A stretch of 64,000 nt of DNA from Herbinix sp. GTDB lineage: Bacteria > Bacillota > Clostridia > Lachnospirales > Lachnospiraceae. The notes beneath the pieces are model-generated. The model saw only the letters and a list, made by a program, of their open reading frames with translations. It was not told the DNA's origin and did no database searches. The stretch covers positions 1-64,000 of the forward strand of contig JAQZBN010000026.1 in NCBI GenBank assembly GCA_029238935.1. The letters run 5' to 3'. Below are positions 20,383 to 30,877 of the stretch, piece after piece (the stretch's first letter is position 1; each line of letters starts with the position of its first letter). A program made the translations under genes and the position numbers.

Positions 20383-21396
20383 ATGAGTACTAACACAAAA
20401 CAGAATAAGAATATATTTACTTTGAAAAATCTATTGGTTCTGGCGGGTATCATAGCAATTTATCTTATACTGACCGCATTAGTAGAATTCAATATATTAA
20501 ATAGACAATTTAGTGCACTTCTTGTACCAGTTGGTGCAAATATCATTCTCGCAGTTTCCCTGAATTTGGTGACGGGCTTTTTAGGTGAATTAAGCTTAGG
20601 TCATGCTGGTTTTATGGGCATCGGAGCCTATGCTGGAGCAATCTTGACGCTTAATATGAATTTACCAAAGATTCCAGAGTTTATTCTAGCTATCATTTTT
20701 GGTGGATTAGTTGCTGCTCTATTTGGATTTTTAATTGGTGTACCGGTATTAAGATTACGAGGTGATTATCTGGCCATCGTTACCTTGGCTTTTGGTGAAA
20801 TTATACGTTCCATTATAAACTCTCTTTCCATTCCTGCAGGAGTTGACGCAGCTGGAAAGTTAATACTAAAAAAAGGAACCATGGGATTATCTGGTATTCC
20901 TACCTATGCGAATTACACATGGGTTTATGTGGCTGTTGTCATCACCATTGTCGTTATTGTTAATCTTGTAAACTCCCGTCACGGAAGAATGATCTGTTCC
21001 ATCAGAGATAATCGTATTGCAGCAGAATCAATCGGAATTCGTGTCAGCAAATTTAAAATTATGGCATTTTCATTAGCTGCATTTTTTGCTGGTGTAGCCG
21101 GAGTTATCTATGGACATAGTATCTCGATTATAAAGCCTGGCGATTATGACTACAATAGATCCATAAATATCCTTGTATTTGTAGTACTTGGTGGTATGGG
21201 AAGTATCAAAGGCTCTGTGATCGCAGCAATTATTTTAACGGTGCTTCCTGAAGTTCTTAGACCTATTCAGGAATACAGAATGTTAATGTATGCTGTATTA
21301 TTAATTGCAATGATGCTATTTAATCATTCCAGTATCATGGCACGTTTACAGGAAAGCGGAATGTTCAAAAAAACGTCCAAGTTACAGAAACTCTAG
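20383..21396 (+). CDS. livM: Branched-chain amino acid ABC transporter permease
   Basis: LVTGFLGELSLGHAGFMGIGAYAGA. Confidence 0.93.
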   Translation: MSTNTKQNKNIFTLKNLLVLAGIIAIYLILTALVEFNILNRQFSALLVPVGANIILAVSLNLVTGFLGELSLGHAGFMGIGAYAGAILTLNMNLPKIPEFILAIIFGGLVAALFGFLIGVPVLRLRGDYLAIVTLAFGEIIRSIINSLSIPAGVDAAGKLILKKGTMGLSGIPTYANYTWVYVAVVITIVVIVNLVNSRHGRMICSIRDNRIAAESIGIRVSKFKIMAFSLAAFFAGVAGVIYGHSISIIKPGDYDYNRSINILVFVVLGGMGSIKGSVIAAIILTVLPEVLRPIQEYRMLMYAVLLIAMMLFNHSSIMARLQESGMFKKTSKLQKL

Positions 21397-21435
21397 AAGA
21401 ATGGGTAGCATTCATAAAAAGCAGGGAGGTTCGTT

Positions 21436-22194
21436 ATGGCTCTTTTAGAAGTTAAAAATTTAGGTATATCCTTCGGAGGATTACGGGCTGTAGATGAAGT
21501 CAATTTAAAGATAGAAAAGGGCCAGTTATATGGTCTAATCGGTCCCAATGGGGCAGGAAAGACTACAATATTTAATCTGTTGACCGGAGTATATCAGCCC
21601 ACGGATGGTACCATTTTATTAGACGGTACCAATATAGTAGGTATGAGTACTTCCCAGATCAATCGCGTAGGTATAGGTAGAACATTCCAAAATATTCGTT
21701 TATTTAAAAATATGACCGTTCTTGATAATGTTAAGACTGCACTACATGAGCAAATTCAATATTCCTTATGGACAGGAATTTTTCGATTACCTTCTTATTT
21801 TCAGAAGGAACGTTTAATGAATGAAAAAGCTCTTACTATATTGCAAGTATTTGATCTTGATAAAGAAGCAGATTTTCTTGCAGCAAATTTGCCTTATGGT
21901 AAGCAAAGAAAGTTAGAAATTGCGAGGGCATTGGCTACCAATCCTAAGTTATTGTTGCTTGATGAGCCTGCTGCAGGAATGAACCCCAATGAAACAGCGG
22001 AGCTTATGGATACCATTCGCCTGGTAAGAGATAAATTTGATATCACCATACTCCTGATTGAGCATGATATGAAGCTGGTAACAGGAATCTGTGAGCAAAT
22101 TTTAGTTCTTAATTTTGGTACGGAGTTAGCAACCGGAGCTCCTGAAGTGGTATTAAACGACCCGGCAGTTATTAAAGCTTATCTGGGTGAATAG
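21436..22194 (+). CDS. livG: Branched-chain amino acid ABC transporter ATPase
   Basis: GPNGAGKTT, LLLLDEPAAGMNPNET. Confidence 0.93.
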   Translation: MALLEVKNLGISFGGLRAVDEVNLKIEKGQLYGLIGPNGAGKTTIFNLLTGVYQPTDGTILLDGTNIVGMSTSQINRVGIGRTFQNIRLFKNMTVLDNVKTALHEQIQYSLWTGIFRLPSYFQKERLMNEKALTILQVFDLDKEADFLAANLPYGKQRKLEIARALATNPKLLLLDEPAAGMNPNETAELMDTIRLVRDKFDITILLIEHDMKLVTGICEQILVLNFGTELATGAPEVVLNDPAVIKAYLGE

Positions 22195-22206
22195 GAGGGT
22201 GATTTT

Positions 22207-22962
22207 ATGGCTTTGTTGTCAGTTAAAGATTTGAATGTTTATTATGGAGTAATCCAGGCAATCCATGGGATCTCCTTTGAAGTTAATGAAGGAGAGGTTA
22301 TCGCTTTAATCGGAGCCAATGGAGCTGGTAAGACAACAATACTGCATACGATTACCGGCCTAGTTTCCGCTAAATCAGGAAGTATTGAATTTGAAGCTCC
22401 AATGTCAATCGAGGAGCGTAAAAGTGGTAAGAAACCGGTGATGGCAGACTTAAGAAAGACTCCTGCACATAAAATCGTTTCCTTAGGAATGGCTCATGTA
22501 CCGGAGGGAAGAAGAATTTTTCAGGAACTAACGGTATTTGAAAACCTGAAGATGGGAGCTTACACCAGAACCGATAAGAAAGAAATCGAAGATACCATAC
22601 AAATGATATATAAGCGATTTCCAAGATTGGAAGAAAGAAAGACACAGATTGCAGGTACCTTAAGTGGTGGTGAGCAACAGATGCTAGCTATGGGAAGGGC
22701 ATTGATGTCCCATCCTAGAATCATCTTAATGGATGAGCCCTCCATGGGACTTTCACCAATATTTGTAGAAGAAATATTTAATATCATTATTGATATCAGT
22801 AAAAGTGGAACTACCGTATTATTAGTAGAACAGAATGCGAAGAAGGCATTATCCATCGCAGACCGTGCCTATGTTCTGGAAACTGGTAAAATTGTACTGG
22901 AAGGCGATGCTAAAAGTATGATGAACAATGAATCTGTGAAGAAGGCATATTTAGGAGAATAA
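22207..22962 (+). CDS. livF: Branched-chain amino acid ABC transporter ATPase
   Basis: GANGAGKTT, VPEGRRIFQELTVFENL, LMDEPSMGLSP. Confidence 0.93.
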   Translation: MALLSVKDLNVYYGVIQAIHGISFEVNEGEVIALIGANGAGKTTILHTITGLVSAKSGSIEFEAPMSIEERKSGKKPVMADLRKTPAHKIVSLGMAHVPEGRRIFQELTVFENLKMGAYTRTDKKEIEDTIQMIYKRFPRLEERKTQIAGTLSGGEQQMLAMGRALMSHPRIILMDEPSMGLSPIFVEEIFNIIIDISKSGTTVLLVEQNAKKALSIADRAYVLETGKIVLEGDAKSMMNNESVKKAYLGE

Positions 22963-23008
22963 AGAATACGAAAAGCCAATACAATAAAAAGGGCAGGAGG
23001 TATTTCAT

Positions 23009-23629
23009 ATGAATAAATATGTGATAACAATTGCAAGAGGATACGGCAGTGGTGGTAGAACCATCGGTAAGATGCTTGCAGAGGAACTGGGAATTGAATT
23101 TTATGATCGGGATTTGCTTCGTTTAGCTTCCGATGATAGCGGAATTAACGAAAGCTTATTTGCTAAAGCGGATGAGAAATTAAAGAGAAGTTTATTGTTT
23201 CGTGTTGCAAGTAATATATATAAAGGCGAACTAATTCCCCCAGACAGTGACGATTTTGTGTCTAATGACAATCTCTTTAATTATCAGGCTAAAATTATAA
23301 AAGAACTTGCAGAGACAGAATCCTGTGTAATTGTTGGTCGCTGTGCTGATTTTGTTTTAAAGGATAGTCCTAACGTAGTTAAGGTATTCGTTCATGCACC
23401 TCTTTCCGATTGTATCAATACCTTAAAGGAAATGACAGGAAGATCAGAAAAAGAAATAGAAAAACAGGTCCTATCCATTGATAAACACCGTGCAGATTAC
23501 TATAAATATTACACGGGAAGAGATTGGGAAGATGCGAAAAACTATGATCTTTGCTTAAATAGCAGCATGTTAGGTTTTGAGAAATGTGTAGAGATAGTAA
23601 AATCATACTTAAACATTCGATTTCGATAA
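23009..23629 (+). CDS. Cytidylate kinase-like family protein
   Basis: ITIARGYGSGGRTIGKMLAEELGIEFYDRDLL; DKHRADYYKYYTGRDW. Confidence 0.88.
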   Translation: MNKYVITIARGYGSGGRTIGKMLAEELGIEFYDRDLLRLASDDSGINESLFAKADEKLKRSLLFRVASNIYKGELIPPDSDDFVSNDNLFNYQAKIIKELAETESCVIVGRCADFVLKDSPNVVKVFVHAPLSDCINTLKEMTGRSEKEIEKQVLSIDKHRADYYKYYTGRDWEDAKNYDLCLNSSMLGFEKCVEIVKSYLNIRFR

Positions 23630-23676
23630 AGTCCCCAGATGAAAATATATTGATGAAACAATTATAAATATACAAG

Positions 23677-23703
23677 AAAAATGGAGCTTAGGCTCCATTT
23701 TTT
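23677..23703 (+). terminator. Intrinsic terminator
   Basis: ATGGAGC ttag GCTCCAT followed by TTTTT. Confidence 0.85.
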
Positions 23704-24011
23704 CATATCTACTTGATAATTCTGGGAATGGTATGGTATACTTTAGAACATATAAAATCGTGCGTTTATACTTATACTAGGACGAAGTTATTTTTATAAA
23801 GAAGCAGATATTTTACATAAATCATAGAGCAAGATATCATGTATAATATGCTACGGATGATAAAGGTAAAGATAATCAATAGTGAAATTTAAACAGTAAG
23901 GATGTAACTTAAAACTTATGGGACTATAAATCATCTATGTTCTAGGAGTATTAGGTGGGTTGTACTGCTAATAAGTCAAAATATAAAACGGTATAGAAAG
24001 AGGATGGAAAG

Positions 24012-25202
24012 ATGATTTCGGAAAAGATGGTAGGGTATGTAAGAAACAGTTCAATCATTCGTGCAATGTTTGAAGAAGGAAAACGTTTGGCTGATATTTA
24101 TGGTGCTGAGAATGTATTTGATTTTAGTATCGGAAATCCTAGTGTAGAACCTCCGGATGAAATAAAAGAAGCACTGATTCAAATCATTCAGGAGGAAAGA
24201 CCAAATTTAGTACATGGTTATATGAATAATTCAGGATTTGAAGATGTTAGGGCAAAAATAGCGGAATCTTTAAATCAGAGATTTGGAACACAATTTAACC
24301 ATGAAAACATTCTTATGACCGTAGGAGCAGCAGGCGGTTTAAATGTAATCCTTAAAGCACTCTTAAATCCAGGGGAAGAAGTGATTACCTTTGCTCCATT
24401 CTTTGGAGAGTATCGTAACTATGTTTCTAATTTTGATGGAGAATTGGTTGTCGTTTCACCAAATACAGAAACATTCCAGCCAAATCTGGAAGAGTTTGAA
24501 CAAAAAATAACGAGGAAAACAAAGGCTGTCATTGTCAATACGCCAAATAATCCTACTGGTGTTGTTTATTCTGAACAGACGATCCTTGCTTTAGTTGATA
24601 TTTTAAATAAAAAGCAGAAGGAATTTGGGAATTCCATCTACATGATTTCAGATGAACCATATCGTGAGATTGCTTATGATGGTGTAGAGGTTCCTTATCT
24701 TACGAAGTATTACAATAATACAATAGTAAGCTATTCCTATAGTAAATCCTTATCTCTTCCGGGAGAGCGCATTGGATACTTAGTAATTCCGAAGGAATTG
24801 GATGATTTTGAAGACGTAGCTGCGGCTTCCAATGTGGCCAATCGTATCTTGGGATATGTGAATGCTCCATCTCTGATGCAAAGAGTGGTGGCTAGATGCC
24901 TGGATGCAAAAGTTGATGTTGAAAACTATAACCGTAATCGTGAGTTATTATATAATAACTTAGTATCGTTTGGCTATCACTGCGTGAAGCCCCAAGGAGC
25001 ATTTTATCTGTTTGTAAAAGCTTTGGAAGAGGATGATAAAGCTTTTTCTGCGGCGGCGAAAAATCATAATATCTTAATTGTTCCAGGTTCCTCCTTTGGA
25101 TGCCCTGGTTATTGCAGAATTGCTTATTGTGTTGACTACAACATGATAGAAAGAGCACTACCTGGATTTGAAAAATTAGCAAAGGAATACGAGCATAAAT
25201 AA
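24012..25202 (+). CDS. PLP-dependent aminotransferase (class I/II)
   Basis: VNTPNNPTGVVYS, SDEPYREIAYD, SYSYSKSLSLPGERIGY. Confidence 0.9.
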   Translation: MISEKMVGYVRNSSIIRAMFEEGKRLADIYGAENVFDFSIGNPSVEPPDEIKEALIQIIQEERPNLVHGYMNNSGFEDVRAKIAESLNQRFGTQFNHENILMTVGAAGGLNVILKALLNPGEEVITFAPFFGEYRNYVSNFDGELVVVSPNTETFQPNLEEFEQKITRKTKAVIVNTPNNPTGVVYSEQTILALVDILNKKQKEFGNSIYMISDEPYREIAYDGVEVPYLTKYYNNTIVSYSYSKSLSLPGERIGYLVIPKELDDFEDVAAASNVANRILGYVNAPSLMQRVVARCLDAKVDVENYNRNRELLYNNLVSFGYHCVKPQGAFYLFVKALEEDDKAFSAAAKNHNILIVPGSSFGCPGYCRIAYCVDYNMIERALPGFEKLAKEYEHK

Positions 25203-25264
25203 GCAGTATTTATTGCGAAAGTACTGACGTATTATTGTATTAAGATGTAAGAGGGAGGAATACT

Positions 25265-26326
25265 ATGAAGCCATGGGAAAAGAACGTTAGAAAAGTTGTT
25301 CCATATGTACCAGGAGAGCAGCCGAATAAACCGAATATGGTGAAATTAAATACCAATGAAAATCCATATCCACCGGCTCCCGGAGTCAAAAAAGCTCTGC
25401 AAGAGATGGATACGGATAAACTTAAACTCTATCCGGATCCAACGATTAAGTCATTGGTAGAGGAATTGGCGGAGTTTTATCACCTACAACCCAATCAGGT
25501 ATTTGTAGGGGTAGGATCGGATGATGTTCTAGCCATGGCTTTTATGACCTTCTTTAATTCAAATAAACCTATTTTATTTCCCGATATTACGTATTCATTT
25601 TATCCGGTATGGAGTGAATTATATCAAATACCCTATGAAACCCCGGCGTTGAACGATGAGTTTCGTATCGTGAAAGAAGATTATTTCAGAGAAAATGGTG
25701 GAATTATAATTGCTAACCCAAATGCACCAACCTCTATCTATGAGGATCTTTCGGCAGTTGAAGATATCGTAAAACATAGCAGTGATGTTGTTGTAATCGT
25801 AGACGAAGCTTATATCGATTTTGCAGGAAGATCAGCTGTCGAGTTGATCGATTCATATGATAATTTATTGGTAGTTCAAACGTTTTCAAAATCAAGATCA
25901 ATGGCAGGTATGCGAATTGGTTATGCTATGGGTAATCCAACATTAATCAAAGCTTTACAGGATGTTAAATATTCTTTTAACTCCTATACGATGAATATGA
26001 CTTCCATAATTGCAGGAGTGGAAGCAGTCAAAGATAGAAAATATTTTGAAGAAGGCGTAGCAAAGATTTGCAAAACCAGAGATAAAACGGTTGAATTCTT
26101 AAGAGCTTTGGGCTTTTTCGTTTTACCTTCAGGTGCTAATTTTGTATTTGTAACCCACGAGAATATCCCTGCAAAAGAACTCTTCGAGGCATTACGAGAA
26201 GAGAATATTTATGTAAGATATTTTAATCTTCCGAGAATTAATAATTACTTGCGCATTTCCATCGGAACAGAGGAAGAGATGAATAAGTTATTATCATTCC
26301 TACAACGCTTTTTAAAAAGTATATAA
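25265..26326 (+). CDS. hisC: Histidinol-phosphate aminotransferase
   Basis: LNTNENPYPP, VDEAYIDF, TFSKSRSMAGMRIGY. Confidence 0.9.
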   Translation: MKPWEKNVRKVVPYVPGEQPNKPNMVKLNTNENPYPPAPGVKKALQEMDTDKLKLYPDPTIKSLVEELAEFYHLQPNQVFVGVGSDDVLAMAFMTFFNSNKPILFPDITYSFYPVWSELYQIPYETPALNDEFRIVKEDYFRENGGIIIANPNAPTSIYEDLSAVEDIVKHSSDVVVIVDEAYIDFAGRSAVELIDSYDNLLVVQTFSKSRSMAGMRIGYAMGNPTLIKALQDVKYSFNSYTMNMTSIIAGVEAVKDRKYFEEGVAKICKTRDKTVEFLRALGFFVLPSGANFVFVTHENIPAKELFEALREENIYVRYFNLPRINNYLRISIGTEEEMNKLLSFLQRFLKSI

Positions 26327-26453
26327 ATGTAACTATATATCATACCAATTACCCTCTATTCAATATAGTTCAGACAGGTTATGATAGTAAATGGAATACT
26401 AGGAATAAATAATAGTTATGCAATAAATGGTTGAGGTAGGAAGGAGCCTAGAA

Positions 26454-26846
26454 ATGAGGATATTAATTGCCGAAGACGACTTTGCAAGCAGAAAATTCAT
26501 GTTAAGATTTTTGTCCAAGTATGGTGAATGTGATGTTACCGTTGATGGCACAGAGGCAGTAGAAGCATTTTCCATGGCCCTTGAAGCGAAAGAAGGTTAT
26601 GACTTAGTCTGTTTGGATATTATGATGCCTGTATTAGATGGGTATCAGGCGCTAAAGGAAATCCGTAATATTGAGAAAGAAAAGGGAATTTCTGACGATA
26701 AAAAAGCAAAGATTATCATGACAACGGCGCTGAATGAGGGAAGAAATGTAACAAAAGCCTTTGAGTTGGGATGCACAGCTTATGCAGGAAAGCCGATTGA
26801 TCAGGATAAGTTTGAAAATGTTTTACGGAAGTTGGATTTAATTTAA
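26454..26846 (+). CDS. Single-domain (CheY-like) response regulator
   Basis: LIAEDDFASRKFM, CLDIMMPVLDG, K in AGKPIDQ; RBS ggaagga, start ATG 26454. Confidence 0.9.
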   Translation: MRILIAEDDFASRKFMLRFLSKYGECDVTVDGTEAVEAFSMALEAKEGYDLVCLDIMMPVLDGYQALKEIRNIEKEKGISDDKKAKIIMTTALNEGRNVTKAFELGCTAYAGKPIDQDKFENVLRKLDLI

Positions 26847-26937
26847 GCAAAAAAGTGAAAAGTGATGATTTTTTACTCAGTGTATTACCGTTCATTAGCA
26901 AATTTTGCAGGTTGTGAAGAAAGGCATGGTTATTATC

Positions 26938-27576
26938 ATGAACTATCAAAAAGAGTTAGATCAAATAATTGGACACCTTACCCGGGATTCTAAACAGCCG
27001 AATCTTCTTATTCACAGCTGTTGCGCACCTTGCAGCAGCTATGTACTGGAATACCTTTCACAGTATTTTGAAATTACGGTATTCTATTATAATCCGAATA
27101 TTTATCCTCCAGAGGAGTACGATAGAAGAGTAGAAGAACAGCAGAGATTAATTGATGAACTTCCAATACCGGGAAAGATTACATTTTTACAAGGTGAATA
27201 CCATCCTGAGGTGTATTATCAATTAATTAAGGGACATGAAGCTGATCCGGAAGGTGGAGAACGGTGCTTTAAGTGTTATGAGATGAGACTGAAGGAAGCA
27301 GCGAAGATAGCGAAAGAGGGTGGGTTTGATTATTTTACCACAACACTCTCCATTAGTCCTCATAAGAACGCAGCAAAATTAAATGAGATAGGTGAGAATT
27401 TATCTGCCATTTATCATGTTTCTTATCTGCCATCTGATTTTAAGAAAAAGAATGGTTACAAACGTTCTATTGAATTATCTGGACAATATAATTTATATCG
27501 ACAGGATTATTGTGGGTGTATTTTTTCAAGACGAGAAGCAGATCAGCGAGCCGAGAATAATCATATAGGAAAGTAA
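26938..27576 (+). CDS. queH: Epoxyqueuosine reductase QueH
   Basis: HSCCAPCSSYVLEYL, ERCFKCYEMRL, YCGCIFS; start could also be 26926. Confidence 0.9.
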   Translation: MNYQKELDQIIGHLTRDSKQPNLLIHSCCAPCSSYVLEYLSQYFEITVFYYNPNIYPPEEYDRRVEEQQRLIDELPIPGKITFLQGEYHPEVYYQLIKGHEADPEGGERCFKCYEMRLKEAAKIAKEGGFDYFTTTLSISPHKNAAKLNEIGENLSAIYHVSYLPSDFKKKNGYKRSIELSGQYNLYRQDYCGCIFSRREADQRAENNHIGK

Positions 27577-27615
27577 CAGCCGGAAGAAACTTAAGTTAGG
27601 TAGCTTCCGGCTGTT
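27575..27615 (+). terminator. Intrinsic terminator
   Basis: AACAGCCGGAAG ... CTTCCGGCTGTT then CTTATCTTGTCCTTTT. Confidence 0.8.
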
Positions 27616-27664
27616 CTTATCTTGTCCTTTTCTGTAATTTTTTGCAGAAATTGTTTTAGAATGG

Positions 27665-27719
27665 TTGACAAATGAAGGCATCAAGCTTATAATGTAATAG
27701 CAAATGATAATTATTATCA
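27665..27719 (+). promoter_or_regulatory. Consensus promoter with downstream Fur box for the feo operon
   Basis: TTGACA (27665-27670), 17 nt, TATAAT (27688-27693); TGATAAT-T-ATTATCA at 27705-27719. Confidence 0.88.
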
Positions 27720-27754
27720 ATTAGAATTACATACATAGTGAGAGGATGCATAAT

Positions 27755-27979
27755 ATGACCTTACGAAGTGCAAAAATCGGAAAAATCTATACCGTTAATT
27801 CAATGAATCTTGATATGGTAACCATGCGGAGACTGGAGGCCTTAGGCCTCACCAGAGGAACCAATGTTAAAATCTTAAATAGCAATCAAAGCGGTTCCGT
27901 TATATTTATGGTCAGAGGCAGCAGACTGGCTGTGGGGAAAAAGATAGCCGATGCGATCCAAATGAAGGAGGTCTCCTAA
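27755..27979 (+). CDS. feoA: FeoA family ferrous iron transport protein
   Basis: RRLEALGLTRGTNVKIL...VIFMVRGSRLAVGKKIADAI; ATG 27755 better spaced from gagagg than ATG 27746. Confidence 0.9.
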   Translation: MTLRSAKIGKIYTVNSMNLDMVTMRRLEALGLTRGTNVKILNSNQSGSVIFMVRGSRLAVGKKIADAIQMKEVS

Positions 27980-30039
27980 TGAAAGACGAATTACAGGTAG
28001 GTTTTGTCGGTAATCCAAATTGCGGAAAGACAACCTTGTTTAATGCCTATACCGGAGCAAATTTGAAAGTAGCCAATTGGCCTGGTGTTACGGTGGAAAA
28101 GAAGGAAGGTGCCTTTAAATATCATGATCATCGATTTAAATTGGTGGATCTACCGGGAATTTATAGTTTGACTTCCTACACCATGGAAGAAAAGCTGACG
28201 AGGGAGTTTATCCTTGATTCCAATGTCGATGTGATTGTTAACGTTGTAGATGCATCCAGTTTGGAGCGTAATCTCTATCTCACCTTACAATTAATTGAAT
28301 TAGGAAAACCAGTTGTATTGGCACTTAATATGATGGATATTGTGGAAGAACGTGGTATGGAAATTGACCTTCATCGTCTTCCGGAGATGCTGGGAATCCC
28401 AGTAATTCCAGTATCTGCAAGAAAGAAGACGGGTCTGGATATTCTGATGCATACGGTTGCCCACCATAAAAATAAGAAAATAGATCAGAACCTGGAACAT
28501 CATCATGGTGTGATACGTAAACGAGGAACAAGTCATAAGCACGAGCATCATAATGAATATACCGTAGTATATCAGGATGAATTAGAAGATAAAATTGATG
28601 AAGTCAGTGAATGCTTACAAAAAAAATATGGTGATATCGAGAACATCAGATGGTATGCCATTAAACTTTTAGAGATGGATGAAGCCATAAGAAATAAGTA
28701 CCCCCTGGAACTTTCAACAATAATTGATCGAAGTTATGAAGAAGACTTTATTAATCAGAAATATGATTTTATTGAAGAAATCGTGGAGGAGGTTCTGGTA
28801 AATAAAAGCAGTAAGGCAGAATTGACTGATAGGGTAGATAAGATTTTGACTCATCGTTTTCTGGGGCTCCCTATTTTCTTGGGGATTATGGCATTGGTAT
28901 TTTTTCTGACCTTTACGATTGGAGATTTCATAAAAGGTGGATTTGAGATACTTATTGGTGCTTTTGCAACTGCTACGTACAATTTACTTATTCAAATTGA
29001 AGCTGGAAAAGTAATCACATCTCTGATTGTAGACGGTATTATCGCCGGAGTCGGAGGAATACTTACATTTTTACCGAATATATTTATTCTCTTTTTAGCG
29101 TTAGCATATCTGGAAGACAGCGGTTATATGTCAAGAGTAGCTTATGTTATGGACGGAATTATGGGTAAGCTGGGTCTTTCCGGAAGAGCATTTATTCCGA
29201 TGCTGCTGGGCTTTGGTTGTACAGTTCCGGCGGTTATGGCATCAAGAACATTGGAGAACATGTCGGATCGTAGAAGAACCATCTTAGTTACACCATTTAT
29301 GTCTTGCAGTGCAAGATTACCGATCTATGTATTGTTCTCACAGATGTTTTTTGGTAATAAAGCTATGTTGGCTGCCTACTCGATGTATTTAATCGGTATC
29401 TTTGTGGCTATCCTAGTAGCTTATATTATGAATAAGGTTACAAAAGGAAAAGAAAGCAGTAATACCTTGTTAATTGAGCTACCGGAATATAAATCTCCAA
29501 ATGCCAGAACCATCATAATATATGTATGGGAGAAGGTAAAAGAATATTTGACAAAAGCAGGTACTACAATTTTCGTAGCTTCCGTGGCAGTATGGTTTAT
29601 TCTTAATTTTGGAACTCGTGGTATGGTTGACGATATGTCTCAAAGCTTTGGAGCTTATATAGGAAAAGCGCTGGTTCCGATTCTGGAACCTGCCGGTCTT
29701 GGTTTATGGCAAGTAGGTGTTGCACTGATCTCTGGTATCGCAGCTAAGGAAGTAGTTGTATCCAGCTTTAGTGTACTGTTTCGTATTAGTAATATCACGA
29801 CTGAAGCAGGGATGGCTGGACTAGTAGGAGCCTTATCGGATTATGGGTTTGGAGCATTAAATGCCTATTCTCTCATGGTATTCTGTTTGCTCTACGTACC
29901 CTGTGCAGCAACTATTGGTGTTATAAAAAGAGAGCTCCATTCTGCAAAATGGACAGCATTCACTATTTTCTTCCAACTTGCAGTCGCATGGTTAATATCA
30001 ACACTTGTGTTTCAAGTTGGTAGTCTCTTCCTGAATTAG
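27979..30039 (+). CDS. feoB: Ferrous iron transporter FeoB
   Basis: GNPNCGKTTLFN G1, Gate domains, 686 aa; start overlaps feoA stop. Confidence 0.97.
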   Translation: MKDELQVGFVGNPNCGKTTLFNAYTGANLKVANWPGVTVEKKEGAFKYHDHRFKLVDLPGIYSLTSYTMEEKLTREFILDSNVDVIVNVVDASSLERNLYLTLQLIELGKPVVLALNMMDIVEERGMEIDLHRLPEMLGIPVIPVSARKKTGLDILMHTVAHHKNKKIDQNLEHHHGVIRKRGTSHKHEHHNEYTVVYQDELEDKIDEVSECLQKKYGDIENIRWYAIKLLEMDEAIRNKYPLELSTIIDRSYEEDFINQKYDFIEEIVEEVLVNKSSKAELTDRVDKILTHRFLGLPIFLGIMALVFFLTFTIGDFIKGGFEILIGAFATATYNLLIQIEAGKVITSLIVDGIIAGVGGILTFLPNIFILFLALAYLEDSGYMSRVAYVMDGIMGKLGLSGRAFIPMLLGFGCTVPAVMASRTLENMSDRRRTILVTPFMSCSARLPIYVLFSQMFFGNKAMLAAYSMYLIGIFVAILVAYIMNKVTKGKESSNTLLIELPEYKSPNARTIIIYVWEKVKEYLTKAGTTIFVASVAVWFILNFGTRGMVDDMSQSFGAYIGKALVPILEPAGLGLWQVGVALISGIAAKEVVVSSFSVLFRISNITTEAGMAGLVGALSDYGFGALNAYSLMVFCLLYVPCAATIGVIKRELHSAKWTAFTIFFQLAVAWLISTLVFQVGSLFLN

Positions 30040-30053
30040 AAAGGAGTTATGCT

Positions 30054-30200
30054 ATGGCACCTTATATCATCGGTGGAATTATTTTAATCTATGTTATATT
30101 CGTAATCTATAAGAAAATAAAGGATTTTAAAGCAGGAAAAACATGCTGTGGAGGTTGCTCTTCCTGTCAGTCAAAAGATAAATGCGGTTCTTTGAAATAA
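30054..30200 (+). CDS. Small FeoB-associated Cys-rich membrane protein (48 aa)
   Basis: My translation: MAPYIIGGIILIYVIFVIYKKIKDFKAGKTCCGGCSSCQSKDKCGSLK*; RBS aaaggag; absent from the supplied ORF track because it is short. Confidence 0.88.
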   Translation: MAPYIIGGIILIYVIFVIYKKIKDFKAGKTCCGGCSSCQSKDKCGSLK

Positions 30201-30213
30201 GATTCTTAATAAT

Positions 30214-30244
30214 AATCCTCAGGATGAAGTTCATTCTGAGGATT
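30214..30244 (+). terminator. Intrinsic terminator after the feo operon
   Basis: AATCCTCAGgATGAA gtt CATTCTGAGGATT then TTCAT. Confidence 0.75.
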
Positions 30245-30877
30245 TTCATATCCAAAAGATATACTATTTCTTGTATTTCATATTGAAAACTATCATGTGG
30301 TTACCTATGAAAGAGCTAACTCTATGGAGCTAGTTTATTTTCATAATTTACAGTTTTCAAACATAAGTGATTAGTAAAAAACTTTAAAATGAAAAATGTA
30401 ATACTTGTTTGTCGTTACAGATTATGAGTTTTGCATGAATACCTATTAAAATTAATGATTAAAGTGATTCGTGAATCATTTTGTATACTACAAAGGTGCA
30501 TTTACAAATTGGAAAGAATAATATTAATATAGAAGAAAGATATAAAACTAGAGCAATAAATGCACAGTGTCCATAATTAAGGATCTATTTAGTAAGGATG
30601 TCTGAAAGATAGGTCTCCACTAAATAATGTGTCCACAGTTATGGGTACATTATAAAAAAGTCTAGAAATATGAAAATACATAGTAAATATTAAATTTTAT
30701 CTTAAAATAGATAAGAATAAAAGAAAAAATAAAATAAAAAAAGGAAATAGAAAGACCTTGTAGAATATTAGTAGTATAAGTGTAAATTCGCCTTAATAGT
30801 ATTGAAACCATGAATCTGGAGATAATTTTTTTATATAAGTTTCCTTTAATCACTCATCCAAAAAAGGAGGGATTGTT

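Noticed and set aside
30560-30655. Weak inverted repeat (TATTTAGT...ACTAAATA, with repeated GTGTCC) upstream of dgt as a mobile element
   Set aside because: Arms too short and mismatched in an AT-rich region; no ORF or clear target duplication.
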